From the NCBI GenBank assembly GCA_016218965.1, contig JACRCP010000185.1, forward strand, positions 1 to 33,805: a stretch of DNA of 33,805 nucleotides, read 5' to 3'. Each line of letters starts with the position of its first letter. Position 1 is the first letter of the stretch. The stretch comes from Deltaproteobacteria bacterium. Its GTDB lineage: Bacteria > Myxococcota > SpSt-1050 > JACRCP01. A program made the translations under genes and the position numbers. This document shows, in pieces, positions 1-7,000 of the stretch. The notes beneath the pieces are model-generated. The model saw nothing but the letters and a program-made list of their open reading frames with translations, was not told the DNA's origin and searched no databases.

Positions 1-168
1 ATGGAAGACTACCCCAGGACGGTGATGGAGTTGGAGAGACGGTTTTCCACGAAGGAAGCGTGCCGGAAATACTTGGCCGCCTTGCGTTGGCCGGAGGGAT
101 TTCGCTGCCGAGTGGGTACTGGCGTCAGGGAGATACCCCTGATGGCGGTTATCCCGCGCGCGGGATAA
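1..168 (+). pseudogene. IS1595-type transposase, N-terminal fragment
   Basis: The first 36 codons read like the zinc-ribbon N-terminus of IS1595-family transposases: a start followed by E-D-Y-P-R-T, then E-x-R-F-x-T-K-E-A-C and L-R-W-P-E-G-F-x-C. In the family this is followed by P-x-C-G and a DDE-type (ISXO2-like) domain of 200 or more residues. Here the similarity stops at the cysteine near base 108. About 18 unrelated codons follow, and a TAA lies inside the palindrome at 143-174. The fragment is a broken transposase with no catalytic domain. An upstream start outside the window cannot be excluded, but the family normally begins at this ATG. Family assignment is by motif recognition only. 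Confidence 0.6.
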
Positions 169-174
169 CCGCCA
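143..174. repeat. Perfect 32-bp palindrome at a mobile-element junction
   Basis: The sequence has two 16-base arms with no spacer. The left arm is TGGCGGTTATCCCGCG and the right arm is its exact reverse complement. It sits where the IS1595-type fragment ends and the recombinase fragment begins, and it supplies the stop codon of the first and the first base pairs before the second. It could be two terminal repeats abutted head to head, a recombination scar, or a small palindromic insertion. Nothing in the window carries a second copy. Confidence 0.8.
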
Positions 175-382
175 CGCCTTCGCCCTCCACAGACTCATCG
201 CCTGGTACCGACAGGGCGCCGATGTGCATATCTGTCTGCCGCTGCTGGCCACCTACCTGGGCCACATCGACGTCTCGGGTACCCAGGCCTACCTGACCAT
301 GACCGCCGAGTTGCTCGCCGAGGCCTCGAAGCGCTTCGAGCGCTACGCCGCCTCCGGCAAGGAGGAAAAGCCCCATGCCTGA
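170..382 (+). pseudogene. Tyrosine recombinase, C-terminal fragment (second gene of a recombinase trio)
   Basis: Seventy codons encode the end of a tyrosine recombinase. They start at the R-H of the catalytic H-x-x-R box (RHAFALHRL), continue through L-x-T-Y-L-G-H with the box-II histidine, and reach the nucleophile region T-Q-A-Y-L. The family tail E-L-L-A-E-A-S-x-R-F-E follows. The N-terminal domain and the first catalytic arginine are missing, cut off at the palindrome. The stop overlaps the next recombinase by 8 nt (ATGCCTGA), as expected for neighbouring genes of a recombinase-in-trio operon. It is not expected to be active, and its remaining role may be only to carry the ribosome-binding site of the next gene. 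Confidence 0.75.
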
Positions 383-1394
383 CCACCACCACCTGTTTGG
401 TCCCTTCGTCCGTCGGTTCCTCCTCGAGGAGGTCGCAGCGGACCGCAATCTCAGCCTCAATACCCAGCGCAGCTACCGCGACGCCATTCGGCTGCTCTTG
501 CGCTTCATCGCCGAGCACCACGCCCTTGACCCCACGCGCGTGACCGTGGAGCAAGTCACGGCCGAGGTCTTGCGGGCCTTCCTCGCCCATTTGGAGGGGA
601 ACCGCAAAAACTCAGTCACAACGCGCAACCAACGTCTGTTCGCCATCCATTCCCTGTTCCGCTTCGTGGGCCGCCAGGTACCGGAACTGGTCGAGCAGGC
701 CACCCAGATCCAGGCCATTCCTCCGCGTTGTGCGCAGACACCCGTCATGGCCTACCTTGACAAGGACGAGATCGACGCACTACTCGACATGCCGAACCGT
801 CAGCGGTCGCAGGGTCGTCGCGACTACGCCCTGTTGCTGTTCCTCTACAACACCGGCGCGCGGGCCAGCGAGGCGGCCACAATGACCATCGGCGACCTCG
901 CCCTCGGCGTGGCGCCTTCGGTGCGTCTGGTCGGCAAGGGACGCAAGATCCGCCTGTGCCCGCTGTGGGCGCATACCGCCGGCGTGCTGCACGACCTCGT
1001 GGAGGCTCGCCTCGACGGCCCACGGGAGGCTCCGGTCTTTCTCAACGTCCGCGGCAAGCCGATCACCCGCTTCGGCATCCACACGCTCGTGGCCCGCGCT
1101 GCCGAGAAGGCCGCCAAAACCAGGCCTTCCCTCCAGAGCAAGCCCGTGAGCCCGCACACCATTCGCCACACCACCGCCGTCCACCTGCTGCGCGCCGGAG
1201 TCGACATCAACACCATTCGCGCGTGGCTCGGACATGTCTCCCTGGAGACGACGAACCGCTACGCGGAGGTGGACCTCGAGATGAAGGCCAAGGCGCTCAA
1301 GTCCTGCGCCGTCCACGGGCCCAAGACGGTCGCGGCCCCCGCCCCGCTCTGGCGCCGCGACAGCGAACTGATGGCCTTCCTGACGAGCCTGTAG
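375..1394 (+). CDS. Tyrosine site-specific recombinase, last gene of a decayed recombinase-in-trio element
   Basis: This is a 339-residue integrase with an N-terminal SAM-like core-binding domain (about residues 8-110) and a C-terminal catalytic domain. The catalytic set looks complete: R163 (G-A-R-A-S-E), K188 (G-K-G-R-K), H261/R264 (H-T-I-R-H), H287 (W-L-G-H) and nucleophile Y296. Such enzymes cut and rejoin DNA through a 3'-phosphotyrosine. The start is supported by GGAGGAAA eight bases upstream and an 8-nt overlap with the preceding recombinase stub. It resembles the third member of RIT elements, where three recombinases act from one operon. Here the first gene is absent and the second is a stub, so autonomous mobility is probably lost even though this protein looks intact. 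Confidence 0.85.
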   Translation: MPDHHHLFGPFVRRFLLEEVAADRNLSLNTQRSYRDAIRLLLRFIAEHHALDPTRVTVEQVTAEVLRAFLAHLEGNRKNSVTTRNQRLFAIHSLFRFVGRQVPELVEQATQIQAIPPRCAQTPVMAYLDKDEIDALLDMPNRQRSQGRRDYALLLFLYNTGARASEAATMTIGDLALGVAPSVRLVGKGRKIRLCPLWAHTAGVLHDLVEARLDGPREAPVFLNVRGKPITRFGIHTLVARAAEKAAKTRPSLQSKPVSPHTIRHTTAVHLLRAGVDINTIRAWLGHVSLETTNRYAEVDLEMKAKALKSCAVHGPKTVAAPAPLWRRDSELMAFLTSL

Positions 1395-1403
1395 CCCGAC
1401 CGG

Positions 1404-1519
1404 ATTATGTGGCGTAGTTTCGTGCCGACCTTCTGTGATTACGGCCGCTTGGCGCGTGCTCGCCACATAAGCGTGCTCGCCACATAACCAGTATTATGTG
1501 GCGCACAACATAATACTGG
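1404..1519. repeat. Recombinase-element end: four TTATGTGGCG copies and a 12-8-12 inverted repeat
   Basis: The decamer TTATGTGGCG occurs four times: forward at 1405-1414 and 1494-1503, reverse at 1461-1470 and 1478-1487. A perfect 17-bp tandem duplication lies at 1454-1470 and 1471-1487. The cluster ends in a perfect inverted repeat: CCAGTATTATGT (1488-1499), an 8-bp centre, and its complement (1508-1519). The 12-8-12 geometry resembles tyrosine-recombinase crossover sites, which have inverted binding arms around a 6-8 bp core. Being directly 3' of the last recombinase gene, it is probably the right terminus or attachment site of the element. It is also AT-rich compared with its surroundings. 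Confidence 0.65.
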
Positions 1520-1597
1520 GGAAAACCCGCCGTACGGAATTTTAGGGAGGACGATGGAAACGTCGGCATCATTCGAAGCCCGGTCCGCGCCATCGTC

Positions 1598-1806
1598 CTA
1601 CCCGACCACTTGCGCCTTGCCGGCTTCAGCGTCCAGCCAGGCGCGCATCCAGCTTTTCATCGGCTCTGTGGTGCCATGCTTCCGGAGTCGGCCCAGAAGC
1701 CCCGTGACCCGGTCGTATGATACGGAAAGCAGCTTCCCTACCTCGCGCTGACTCAAGACGCTGCTCCGATTGAGCGCCCAGATCGCAAACCTCCTCGCCG
1801 GGTTCG
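1598..1806 (-). pseudogene. C-terminal fragment of a REP-associated (Y1/IS200-like) transposase
   Basis: About 65 codons ending in a TAG resemble the DnaA-like helix-turn-helix tail found on REP-associated tyrosine transposases: A-R-R-F-A-I-W-A-L, then L-S-Q-R-E-V-G-K-L-L-S-V-S-Y-D-R-V. The Y1 catalytic domain, with its HUH pair and tyrosine, is absent. Reading upstream on the same strand, the frame immediately enters the antisense of the lipase gene, whose stop is at 1813. The fragment was therefore truncated when it came to lie there. It is non-functional by this reading. The match is to a short helical motif, so another HTH protein remnant is possible. Confidence 0.4.
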
Positions 1807-1812
1807 CCCCCC

Positions 1813-2613
1813 CTATCGCCCAGCCGCGTTTTTGGGGCGGGTTTTCAGCGCGTCGGCGACGGCGGCGAAGCTTTTCGGGTCCAGGAGGTAGCTGTAGTGC
1901 GTGAAGGGGGTCATGTCGACGGTCTCCGTCCCCGGGACCGCCGCCGATTCGGCCGGGAGGACGAAGAGGTCTCCCCTGCTCCAGAAGGTCACCCCGCGGA
2001 CCCTCCCGGGCCAGGGCCTTTTGTTGAGCTCGCATATGAGGGCGCTGTCGGGCCTAATCTCGCGGGTGTTGACGGTGTTGGCGTACCGCGCGGGATACGT
2101 CCCCTTGTGCGGCGTGCCCAGCGTCACGAGCGTCGCAACCGACGAGGCGAGCCGGTGTTTCTCGATCGCCATCCGCGCGACTATCCCGCCAAGACTGTGC
2201 GCGACGATCTCGACCTGCGACTCCCCGGTGGCCTTCTTGACAGCCCGGATGAAACGCGCGAGCGCCGCGGCCATCTCGGCGATCGACTGGCCCGGGTCGA
2301 AGTGGATCTTGTAGCTCCGCCTGCGCCCCTTGAGGCGCAGGTACCACGCCATGAGAAGGAAATTCCCGCGGTTCCCGCCCAACCCGTGCACGAACACGAG
2401 CGGTGGATGTCCGTCCGGCTCGCCGGCCTCGATTTTCTCTTCGCGCGACACCAGAAGCGAGTAGCTCAAAAGCGGCACCTGCGCGAGGTGCCGCATGACA
2501 TCGGGGTCGATTGAGCGGTACGCCTCGGCGGCCTTGCGGCCCACAAACCGGCCGCCCCGCACCGTCGCCTTCCCGACGACGGCCACGAGCTTCTTCCAGT
2601 CCACTTCAGGCAT
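1813..2613 (-). CDS. Triacylglycerol lipase-like alpha/beta hydrolase
   Basis: This 266-residue protein has the landmarks of a lipase. There is an oxyanion-hole segment H-G-L-G-G-N (residues 76-81) and a nucleophile elbow A-H-S-L-G-G with Ser140. Asp215 (S-R-G-D) and His239 (F-T-H-Y) fit the remaining triad positions. A G-T-P-H-K-G segment after the elbow is typical of bacterial triacylglycerol lipases and lipase EstA-type enzymes. The substrate is likely a lipid ester, but specificity cannot be read. There is no clear signal peptide, so it may be cytoplasmic. The longer in-frame reading upstream is only antisense-like coding over the neighbouring gene. The ATG at 2613 has GGAAAGGG nearby. 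It is the last gene of the minus-strand run. Confidence 0.75.
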   Translation of the reverse strand: MPEVDWKKLVAVVGKATVRGGRFVGRKAAEAYRSIDPDVMRHLAQVPLLSYSLLVSREEKIEAGEPDGHPPLVFVHGLGGNRGNFLLMAWYLRLKGRRRSYKIHFDPGQSIAEMAAALARFIRAVKKATGESQVEIVAHSLGGIVARMAIEKHRLASSVATLVTLGTPHKGTYPARYANTVNTREIRPDSALICELNKRPWPGRVRGVTFWSRGDLFVLPAESAAVPGTETVDMTPFTHYSYLLDPKSFAAVADALKTRPKNAAGR

Positions 2614-2666
2614 GATGCACCCTTTCCGATGCCGGTGCCCGGGATTCCCCGCCCGCGGCGCGGGAA

Positions 2667-3629
2667 CTACTCCGCTGGTTTGTCCTCTGCGTGCCCCGCG
2701 CCCTCGCCGTCCTCGCCCTCGGCCGGCGGTTCCTCGGGGCAGCAGCGGCGCTCGGTGCCGAGGGTCAAAAGGAAGATGAAGCGCGGGTAGCCTCCGAGCA
2801 CGTGGACCTCGTTTATCGGCACGCGCACGGCAAGGCCCAGGTCGAGGTGGTTCACGAACGCCTTTGCGCCTGCGCCGGCCCAGAACTGGTGCGCGGCGAA
2901 GAGCCCGCCGTGGAAATCCCGGTTCGGGAGGGAATGCAATCCCCCACCCTCGGCCGTCACCGTGACCAGGTCGTGCACGCGGCTCCCGACGGCAAGACCC
3001 CAGTTCCCCAGCACCTCTGTGCGGGTCATTTCCTTGTCGGCGATCGCCAGAAGCAGGGGGACACCCGCCGAAACCTGAACGAAACAGATCGGCTTTCCGA
3101 TGCCAAAGAGCGCCTTGGGTGTGAGCCCGACGTACCCGGAGAGCCACGACAAAGGGTCGTACGGGAACATCATCTGGCCGAGTTGGGGCCCGAAGTCGCC
3201 GGCGTGTCCCCAGATCGAGGCGAGGGGGATTCCCACGTCGGCGCCCGCGCTCCAGGCGCCGGGGAACTCCCCGGAGACCAGCCGCCACACGCCGCGGAAT
3301 CCCACCTTGAGGTTGCCCGCGTAAAACGCCGTGTCGCCGCCTTCCGGCCTGTGCACAAGCATCGGGAAATAGTAGTCGGCGGCGAGGTAGTCGTCGGACT
3401 CCTCGGTCTGCCCGTGCGTCGCGGCGACCGAGACCGGCAGTGCCACGCCCCAGCCTGAGGCCCCGGCCGCCACTCCGGCTCCCAGACCCAGGGACAGCGG
3501 TTCGGGCATGGCGGACTCGAACGTGAACGGCCTCGGGAAGCGCCACGACGGCGGCGCGAGCTCGGAGCCGCGCGCTTCGACCGCGACAAAGCACAGGATG
3601 ACGATGGCGGCTGTCGATCTCAAGGTCAT
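2667..3629 (-). CDS. Exported hypothetical protein, possibly an outer-membrane beta-barrel
   Basis: This 320-residue protein starts with a signal peptide: T-L-R-S followed by an A/I/V/L core, then likely cleavage near A-R-G-S. The mature part has many Gly/aromatic-rich alternating stretches (for example G-L-G-A-G-V-A-A-G, V-G-F-R-G-V-W-R, F-H-G-G-L-F-A-A-H-Q-F-W) that resemble amphipathic beta strands. The C-terminus is acidic and contains R-C-C-P-E-E. It does not end in the usual phenylalanine, so barrel assignment is uncertain. The ATG at 3629 has GAGGGG upstream and lies 13 nt after the kinase stop, so the two are probably co-transcribed. I recognise no named family. Confidence 0.6.
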   Translation of the reverse strand: MTLRSTAAIVILCFVAVEARGSELAPPSWRFPRPFTFESAMPEPLSLGLGAGVAAGASGWGVALPVSVAATHGQTEESDDYLAADYYFPMLVHRPEGGDTAFYAGNLKVGFRGVWRLVSGEFPGAWSAGADVGIPLASIWGHAGDFGPQLGQMMFPYDPLSWLSGYVGLTPKALFGIGKPICFVQVSAGVPLLLAIADKEMTRTEVLGNWGLAVGSRVHDLVTVTAEGGGLHSLPNRDFHGGLFAAHQFWAGAGAKAFVNHLDLGLAVRVPINEVHVLGGYPRFIFLLTLGTERRCCPEEPPAEGEDGEGAGHAEDKPAE

Positions 3630-3642
3630 GGCCCCTCGCCAA

Positions 3643-4914
3643 TCAGCCCATACAGGCGCGGACGACAAACACCGCCGCGACGGCGAGCACCAGTGCGCCC
3701 GCGGCAAAAGCGACGAGCCTGAGCCTTCGCAGCTTCTGGCGCCTCACCGATATCGGCCGGATCTCCGCCCGCTCGGAAACCCTGGGCCCGCCGTCAGCGG
3801 GCGTCCCCTGCGGCGCCGCGGGAGACGGCCTGGCGGGCTGGGGCTCGACGGCCTTGGGTTCGACGGGGACGGGTTTGATGGGCGCCGGTGCGGCCGGTTC
3901 CACCGCCGGCGCCGGGATCGCGGCACGGATGTCCTTGGCCAAGTCCTCGGCCGACTGGTAACGGTCGTCGGGAGACGTCTGGAGGCACTTGATCACGATC
4001 CTGTCGAAGGACGTTGGGATCCCGGCGGTGTGCTCGCTGGGCTTCTTGAAGTGGCCCTGCGGTATCTCGCCGGTCAGCATCTCGTAGACCATGATCCCCA
4101 TCGAGTAGATGTCGGCGCGCCGGTCCACGCGCTTTGCGTCGCGCCTCTGTTCGGGGGCCATGTAGTGCGCCGTCCCCATCGCCATCCCGCTCCCGGTGAG
4201 CGTCCCCCACGTCTGGAAACCCACGATGTCGGCAAGCCCGAAGTCGGCTATGCGGACGTTCTGTTCGCGATCCAGGAGGACGTTTTCGGGCTTCATGTCG
4301 CGGTGCACCACGCCGTTTGCGTGCGCATGGGCGATTGCGCGGCAGACCTGGAGCGATATCTTGACGGCGTCCTCGGGCGGGAGCCGGTTCCCCCGGAGCA
4401 TGTCGCGCAGCGTGTTCCCCTGAACGAAATCCATGACGAAGTAGTACACCCCCTCGTGCGACCCCTTGTCTATGATAGGCACGATGTTTGGGTGCGAGAG
4501 CTTGGCGAGCGCCGACGCCTCGCGGTTGAACCGGTCGATGAAGTCCTTGTCCACCGCCAGCTCGTGGGCCAGTATCTTGATGGCAACGACGCGGTTTAGC
4601 GAGACCTGCCGCGCCTTGTACACGGTCCCCATGCCGCCCTTGCCTATGACCTCGATTATCTCAAAGCCGGGGAGCTGGGGGAACGGCTGGACGACCATGG
4701 TGTCGTCGCCGGGGGCCGGGGGCGGCGGCGCGGGCGGCCGCGAGCCCTGGGCAACCTGTGAGGGGGCCCTTGACGCCTGGGGCGTGTCCGGCCGCTGGAC
4801 CGTGAACGCGATGTTGCACTTGGCGCAGCGCGTCCTCTGGCCCGACACGTACACCGAAACGTCGTTTGCCGTTCCGCACACCGGGCACTTCTGGAATGAC
4901 TTGCCGGTAGCCAT
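3643..4914 (-). CDS. Membrane-anchored serine/threonine protein kinase with N-terminal zinc ribbon
   Basis: This 423-residue protein begins with a zinc-ribbon (C10-x2-C13 and C30-x2-C33), then a Pro/Ala-rich linker. A Hanks-type kinase domain follows with the glycine loop I-G-K-G-G-M-G, Lys113 (V-A-I-K), H-R-D-M-K-P-E-N, D-F-G-L and M-A-P-E-Q. A second Pro/Ala-rich linker precedes a single C-terminal membrane helix (about the last 22 residues). The kinase is thus cytoplasmic and tethered at its C-terminus. It phosphorylates Ser/Thr on unknown targets; the barrel-like protein and lipase directly downstream are candidates for the same pathway. The start is fixed by the zinc ribbon, although AAGAGG abuts the ATG with unusually short spacing. 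Confidence 0.92.
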   Translation of the reverse strand: MATGKSFQKCPVCGTANDVSVYVSGQRTRCAKCNIAFTVQRPDTPQASRAPSQVAQGSRPPAPPPPAPGDDTMVVQPFPQLPGFEIIEVIGKGGMGTVYKARQVSLNRVVAIKILAHELAVDKDFIDRFNREASALAKLSHPNIVPIIDKGSHEGVYYFVMDFVQGNTLRDMLRGNRLPPEDAVKISLQVCRAIAHAHANGVVHRDMKPENVLLDREQNVRIADFGLADIVGFQTWGTLTGSGMAMGTAHYMAPEQRRDAKRVDRRADIYSMGIMVYEMLTGEIPQGHFKKPSEHTAGIPTSFDRIVIKCLQTSPDDRYQSAEDLAKDIRAAIPAPAVEPAAPAPIKPVPVEPKAVEPQPARPSPAAPQGTPADGGPRVSERAEIRPISVRRQKLRRLRLVAFAAGALVLAVAAVFVVRACMG

Positions 4915-4920
4915 CCTCTT

Positions 4921-4956
4921 GACTCACGACTTGCGACTCACAACACACGACTCATG
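4921..4956. repeat. Short word repeat (GACTCA/CGACTCA) upstream of the kinase
   Basis: Between coaD and the kinase gene lies a run built from GACTCACGAC, GCGACTCACA and ACACGACTCA. CGACTCA occurs at 4934-4940 and 4948-4954, and GACTCA at 4921-4926. It is low-complexity and AT-richer than the surroundings. It could be a degenerate tandem repeat or carry regulator-binding sites for the kinase, but I see no direct evidence for either. Confidence 0.45.
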
Positions 4957-4983
4957 GAAGAACACAAGCACCTTGGCCGCCCG

Positions 4984-5466
4984 TCACTTTCCGTACTTCT
5001 CCTTTAGCCGGCGCACGACAGGCGGAGGCACCCACGCATCGACGCTGCCCCCGAGGCTTGCCACCTCCTTGACCGTCTGCGACGAAACGTAAAAGTGCTC
5101 CTGTCCCGTCATCATGAAGAACGTCTCGACGCTCGAGTCGAGCTTGTAGTTCATGTGCGCCATCTGGAACTCGTATTCGAAATCCGAGACCGCGCGCAGG
5201 CCCCGGATGATCGCGCGGGCGCGCTTGGACTTGACGTAGTCTATCAGCAGGCCCACGTACGAATCCACCTCGACCCCGGCTTCGCCCTCCATCACCTCTT
5301 GCCACATGGCCACGCGCTCCTCGAGGTCGAAGAGCGGGAATTTCTTGACGTTCATCGAGACCCCGATGACGAGCTTCGGGAAGATCTTGAGCGCGCGCCG
5401 GGCGATGTCGACGTGCCCGAACGTGAGCGGGTCAAAAGATCCCGGGTAGACCGCGACGGCGTTCAT
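4984..5466 (-). CDS. coaD: Phosphopantetheine adenylyltransferase
   Basis: This 160-residue protein catalyses the penultimate step of coenzyme A synthesis: ATP plus 4'-phosphopantetheine gives dephospho-CoA and pyrophosphate. It shows Y-P-G-S-F-D-P-L-T-F-G-H with the T-x-x-H nucleotide-binding motif (T15, H18), then R-G-L-R-A-V-S-D-F-E-Y-E and the C-terminal Y-V-S-S-Q-T-V-K-E form of the I-S-S-T signature. The length is normal for the family. The ATG at 5466 overlaps the rsmD stop (TGATG) and has GGAGG eight bases upstream, which decides it over a GTG nine bases earlier. The rsmD-coaD pair is a common bacterial arrangement. Confidence 0.97.
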   Translation of the reverse strand: MNAVAVYPGSFDPLTFGHVDIARRALKIFPKLVIGVSMNVKKFPLFDLEERVAMWQEVMEGEAGVEVDSYVGLLIDYVKSKRARAIIRGLRAVSDFEYEFQMAHMNYKLDSSVETFFMMTGQEHFYVSSQTVKEVASLGGSVDAWVPPPVVRRLKEKYGK

Positions 5467-6035
5467 CAGTGGCACCTCCTCAGAGTGTCGGATGAGTAGA
5501 AGCTCAGACTCGTGCCCCCGAACGTCCTCCTGTCAAAGCGGCACCAACCCCCGGCGGCATCCGGGAGCCTGCGGCGCGAAGAGTGCTGGAAGACCGCCGT
5601 CCCTCCGGGTGCGAGCAGCCCGAGCCGCGACAAGTCCTCCATCAGCAGGGCCTCACGCTCATATGCGTAGGGCGGGCCTGCAAACACCAGGTCGAAGCCC
5701 GCGCCGCCCCGGGCGACGATCGGCACCGCCCGCTCGACGTTCATCTCGTACACCGTCACACGGTCGGCGAAACCCGCTGCCTCGATGTTTCTCCTGATGA
5801 CCCGCGCGGCGGCGGCCGCCGACTCGACAAGGACCGCGCATGACGCCCCGCGCGAGAGCGCCTCGATCGAGAGGGCCCCGGTCCCCGCGAAAAGGTCGAG
5901 CACCGTCTCACCCGAGAACGCCTGCCCCAGGATGTCGAACAGCGACCCCCTGACGCGGTCCGGGGTGGGTCGGGTGTCCCGGCCCCCGGTGCAGAAGAGC
6001 CGCCGCCCCCTTGCAGTGCCGCCGATTACCCTCAC
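5466..6035 (-). CDS. rsmD: 16S rRNA (guanine-N2) methyltransferase RsmD, with altered motif IV
   Basis: This 189-residue SAM-dependent methyltransferase corresponds to the enzyme that makes m2G966 in 16S rRNA. R-V-I-G-G-T-A-R-G at the N-terminus, T-R-P-T-P-D-R-V-R, and motif I D-L-F-A-G-T-G-A (residues 47-54) are all typical. The catalytic motif IV, normally D-P-P-F/Y, reads G-P-P-Y here: residue 120 is glycine, codon GGC at 5676-5678. One base change from GAC would explain it. The GTG start at 6035 overlaps the upstream stop as GTGA, and the stop overlaps coaD. A longer in-frame reading upstream lies inside the neighbouring gene and lacks family similarity. Confidence 0.92.
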   Translation of the reverse strand: MRVIGGTARGRRLFCTGGRDTRPTPDRVRGSLFDILGQAFSGETVLDLFAGTGALSIEALSRGASCAVLVESAAAAARVIRRNIEAAGFADRVTVYEMNVERAVPIVARGGAGFDLVFAGPPYAYEREALLMEDLSRLGLLAPGGTAVFQHSSRRRLPDAAGGWCRFDRRTFGGTSLSFYSSDTLRRCH

Positions 6036-6988
6036 CTCTCGCCCCTGACGTATCTGGCCGTTCCCGCGGCCCCCATGCGGTCGAGCGCGTCGCAGAACTC
6101 GCCGAACACGCGCGCTTCGAGCACCTCGTCCTTTTCCCTGGGCACGATACCCTGGGCGATCCCCCAGTCCCACGCGTCCTCAAGACCCGTCTTTTCGCGT
6201 TCCTGGTAGGTGCGGAGGCGCTCGCGCACGGAATCGTCCAGGACCGAGCGCAGGACCGAGGATATCAGCGCGTCCATGGTCACGAGCGCGGCGCGCGCAT
6301 CCTGGCGGCGGGGGGCTTGCGGGTCCCACTCGGCGCCCACGACCACCCCGCCCACGAACTCCGCCGGGACCTGCGGCCCGTCCAGAGGCCGCATCACGTC
6401 GGGGGCCACGCCCAGGCTCCGGAGGAGGCCCAGGATGCGGGAGAGCACCGACGGGGCGACCCCGGCGACGCGATGCCGGAACTCGAACCCCAGCTCCATC
6501 TCACGCGGCTCCGAAAGGACCTCGGGCAGGCGCTGGACCATGCGCGCGTCCTCGGGGAGTTTGAGCGAGAACGATGTGAACCCGGCGTCGTACGCCGCGA
6601 ACACTGTCCGCCGCGCCGTTGCGACCTCGTCGTCCCCGGCGCCCGAAAAATACGGGAGCTCTGCGCGCACGAAGAGCGGGCCCGAAAACCCCGAGGCGGT
6701 CGCGGCCTCGACGACGCACGAGAAGAACTCGCGGAAGGCCCCGGACAGCCGCGGCGAGTATTCTTCCCCCACCCTCAACCGGAGCCCGATCCCCAAGGCG
6801 GAGTCCTTCTCGGCGGCTGCGTGAAGGACCCCCGCGAGGATAGCGGAGTTCCTCCAATAGACAAGCGGCACTGCGGCACGCGGGGGCAGCGCCAGGAGCG
6901 CCGTTTTCGAGCTCAGCACCGCAAACGAGGCGTCCTTCGGGACGCGCTGCGCGGCGTTCGTCGGCGAAAGCGCCTGGAGGTCCTTCAT
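6032..6988 (-). CDS. Class II aldolase-like TIM-barrel protein, probably lacking catalytic residues
   Basis: The 318-residue product has segments in the order seen in class II fructose-bisphosphate aldolases. Residues reading W-R-N-S-A-I-L-A-G-V-L-H-A-A-A-E match the A-I-L-x-A-A-E-E helix. A-Y-D-A-G-F-T-S-F-S-L-K matches the A-x-x-A-G-F-T-S-V strand, and E-M-E-L-G-F-E-F fits the V-E-A-E-L-G strand. The D-H zinc pair expected after the second strand is replaced by V-R-A-E-L-P. This is inference from weak similarity; the function may be structural or quite different. It lies 12 nt after mlaD and overlaps rsmD by 4 nt, so it is surely co-expressed with them. No signal peptide is seen. Confidence 0.4.
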   Translation of the reverse strand: MKDLQALSPTNAAQRVPKDASFAVLSSKTALLALPPRAAVPLVYWRNSAILAGVLHAAAEKDSALGIGLRLRVGEEYSPRLSGAFREFFSCVVEAATASGFSGPLFVRAELPYFSGAGDDEVATARRTVFAAYDAGFTSFSLKLPEDARMVQRLPEVLSEPREMELGFEFRHRVAGVAPSVLSRILGLLRSLGVAPDVMRPLDGPQVPAEFVGGVVVGAEWDPQAPRRQDARAALVTMDALISSVLRSVLDDSVRERLRTYQEREKTGLEDAWDWGIAQGIVPREKDEVLEARVFGEFCDALDRMGAAGTARYVRGER

Positions 6989-7000
6989 GCGCGTCCCTCC

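Noticed and set aside
1404..1519. CRISPR-like array
   Set aside because: The TTATGTGGCG copies are in mixed orientation with irregular spacing and no spacer-like units; they fit a recombinase terminus better.
1554..1751. 65-codon plus-strand frame with a good GGGAGG ribosome-binding site
   Set aside because: The site is attractive, but the Ser/Arg-rich product resembles nothing and it is antisense to the transposase remnant, whose helix-turn-helix motif is more convincing.
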